Shown here one piece after another: positions 13,878 through 15,116 of a DNA stretch of 15,116 bases. The first letter of the stretch is position 1. Every line of letters begins with the position of its first letter. Source of the stretch: CAYMTN01 sp964393335 (GTDB lineage Bacteria > Chloroflexota > Anaerolineae > Aggregatilineales > Aggregatilineaceae); NCBI GenBank assembly GCA_964393335.1, contig CAYMTN010000133.1, forward strand, positions 1 through 15,116. The letters run 5' to 3'. The notes under the pieces are model-generated. The model was given only the letters and a program-made list of their open reading frames with translations, was not told where the DNA came from and did not search any database. A program made the translations under genes and the position numbers.

Positions 13878-14924
13878 ATGTATCTCGAACAGGAAATCGC
13901 CGAACAACCGCAGGTCATGCAGCGGCTGCTGACCCAGGAGGCGGAAACCGCGCAGCGCATCGCCGCCGCGATTCGAACGTTCGATCCGGTGTTTGTCACG
14001 ATTGCTGCGCGTGGCACGTCGGATAATGCGGCGCGTTATGCGCAGTATCTCTTTGGAACTCATGCCCGGCTGCCGGTGGCGCTGGCGACTCCCTCGCTGC
14101 ACACCCTGTATAATTCCCCGCCTGACCTGTCGCGCGCGCTGGTGTTGGGCATTTCACAGTCAGGGCAGGGAGAAGACGTGCGGCAGGTGCTGGAAGACGC
14201 GCGCGAACAGGGCGCGCTGACGGTAGCGGTCACCAACGACGAAACATCGCCCATCGCACAGGCCGCTGCCTACCACCTGCCGCTGCTGGCGGGCGACGAG
14301 ATCAGTGTGGCGGCTACCAAAACGTATACGGCCCAGCTTACCGCGATCGCGATGCTGGTCACAGCCCTGGTCGATGACAGCGGGCTGCATGATGCGTTGG
14401 CCCTCCTGCCCGGTTACGCAGCCCGGACGCTTGACGACTTGATTGATGCGCCGTTGAGCGCGCCGCAGTGGGTCGAACGCTACCGCTACATGGACGAGTT
14501 TGCGACGATTGGGCGCGGGTACAACTACTGCACAGCTTTCGAAATCAACCTCAAGGTGACGGAGCTGTGTTACATCAGCGGCGATGCCTACAGCGAGGCT
14601 GATTTCCGTCACGGCCCGATTGCCGTGATTCACCGGGGTTTCCCGGTGCTGGTCGTCGCTCCAGACGGCAAGACGCTGCCCGCTGTGATAGACCTGCTGG
14701 AAAAGTTGCACGAGAAAAAAGCCGAGCTGCTGGTGATCTCCAACAACGACGCCGCGTTTGCCCATGCGCAGATCGCCATGCGCCTGCCGGTTGGCGTGCC
14801 GGAATGGCTGACCCCGATTGTGGCCGTGCTGCACGGGCAGGTATTCGCCATGCGTCTGGCCGTTGTAAAGGGGCACGAAGTGGACCAGCCGCGTGGGTTG
14901 ACGAAAGTAACCGTGACGCGTTAG
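13878..14924 (+). CDS. SIS-domain sugar isomerase/deaminase, GlmS isomerase-like
   Basis: 348 residues with two SIS domains (about 30-165 and 190-330) and no N-terminal glutaminase domain. Phosphosugar-binding motifs are IAARGTSDNAARYAQ, GISQSGQGEDVRQVL and SVAATKTYTAQLTAIAML. In the second half are AFEINLKVTELCYISGDAYSEADFRHGP and the C-terminal DQPRGLTKVTVTR, typical of the GlmS isomerase lineage (AgaS, FrlB, glucosamine-6-phosphate deaminase-like). Without a glutaminase it probably deaminates or isomerises an amino-sugar phosphate in catabolism. Start ATG 13878 follows GGAGAGGAA by 7 nt; the frame is open further upstream but overlaps the promoter. It is regulated by the divergent ROK protein, by context. 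Confidence 0.9.
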   Translation: MYLEQEIAEQPQVMQRLLTQEAETAQRIAAAIRTFDPVFVTIAARGTSDNAARYAQYLFGTHARLPVALATPSLHTLYNSPPDLSRALVLGISQSGQGEDVRQVLEDAREQGALTVAVTNDETSPIAQAAAYHLPLLAGDEISVAATKTYTAQLTAIAMLVTALVDDSGLHDALALLPGYAARTLDDLIDAPLSAPQWVERYRYMDEFATIGRGYNYCTAFEINLKVTELCYISGDAYSEADFRHGPIAVIHRGFPVLVVAPDGKTLPAVIDLLEKLHEKKAELLVISNNDAAFAHAQIAMRLPVGVPEWLTPIVAVLHGQVFAMRLAVVKGHEVDQPRGLTKVTVTR

Positions 14925-14969
14925 GCGTGATTTCAATTTTTAATCGTTTTTGAGGAGACAAATTTAACC

Positions 14970-15116
14970 ATGACCCAGGCGTTTACACTGGTTCAACCGG
15001 CGTTTGTTCCACCGCTGGACGAGGGATTCCGCCCTGCGGTGCTGGCAAACCGGGCGTTCCGGCAAGAAGTCAAGCAGTCAGGAGGCGGGGTGCCCCTGAT
15101 CCTCGGATTGCAGCGA
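14970..15116 (+). CDS. 5' end of a gene, possibly a ROK-family sugar kinase (truncated by window)
   Basis: Only 49 codons are visible from ATG 14970. GAGGAG lies 12 nt upstream, and the AT-rich 45-nt gap from the SIS gene shows no terminator, so the two are probably co-transcribed. The visible N terminus (FRPAVLANRAF, then EVKQSGGGVPLILGLQR) recalls, from memory, long ROK-family proteins of Chloroflexota and related phyla that sit in sugar loci. The diagnostic motifs lie outside the window, so the family is tentative. Confidence 0.6.
   Translation, partial: MTQAFTLVQPAFVPPLDEGFRPAVLANRAFRQEVKQSGGGVPLILGLQR

Overview
The window is about 60% G+C, gene-dense bacterial chromosome. It carries 16 genes I can support, two of them cut by the window edges. 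There are no insertion sequences, rRNA or tRNA genes, CRISPR arrays or phage genes. Gene content and protein style (ROK regulator beside a SIS-domain sugar isomerase, GAF-SpoIIE phosphatase, small Pro/Thr-rich lipoproteins, several TGnTATAAT promoters) suggest a Chloroflexota (Anaerolineae-like) genome. This is an inference from family resemblance, not a marker-gene result.

Layout. 1-489: the tail of a cation-transporting P-type ATPase, ending at a perfect hairpin terminator shared with a convergent M20 dipeptidase gene (567-1934, minus). Divergent from the dipeptidase is a plus-strand run: GAF-PP2C (RsbU-like) phosphatase, rRNA pseudouridine synthase (RsuA/RluB type), PlsC-type acyltransferase and, from its own promoter, branched-chain aminotransferase ilvE. 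Next come two minus-strand genes, a Pro/Thr-linker lipoprotein and a five-helix membrane protein whose 3' end overlaps ilvE tail-to-tail by 78 nt. A PfkB-family sugar kinase and a coupled 86-aa unknown protein follow. Then comes a compact molybdenum-cofactor operon, moaA-moaD-moaE-moaC.

The most interesting locus is 11083-11520 on the minus strand. It is a membrane-anchored thioredoxin-fold protein interrupted by one in-frame TGA. That TGA falls exactly on the first Cys of the CxxC active site, giving U-T-V-C. Two perfect stem-loops follow at once, the second placed and shaped like a bacterial SECIS element. I read it as a selenocysteine-containing thioredoxin-like protein that standard annotation would split into two fragments or call a pseudogene. 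It lies tail-to-tail with the Mo-cofactor operon. Formate dehydrogenases use both Mo cofactor and Sec, so the genome may well use both, but no Sec machinery is in the window.

The right end holds a nucleotidyltransferase-fold protein, then a ROK-family repressor divergent from a SIS-domain (GlmS isomerase-like) gene and a following gene that begins like a ROK-family sugar kinase. A perfect 10-bp inverted repeat lies between the divergent pair and covers the -35 of the sugar genes. This looks like a sugar or amino-sugar utilisation locus controlled by its own repressor.
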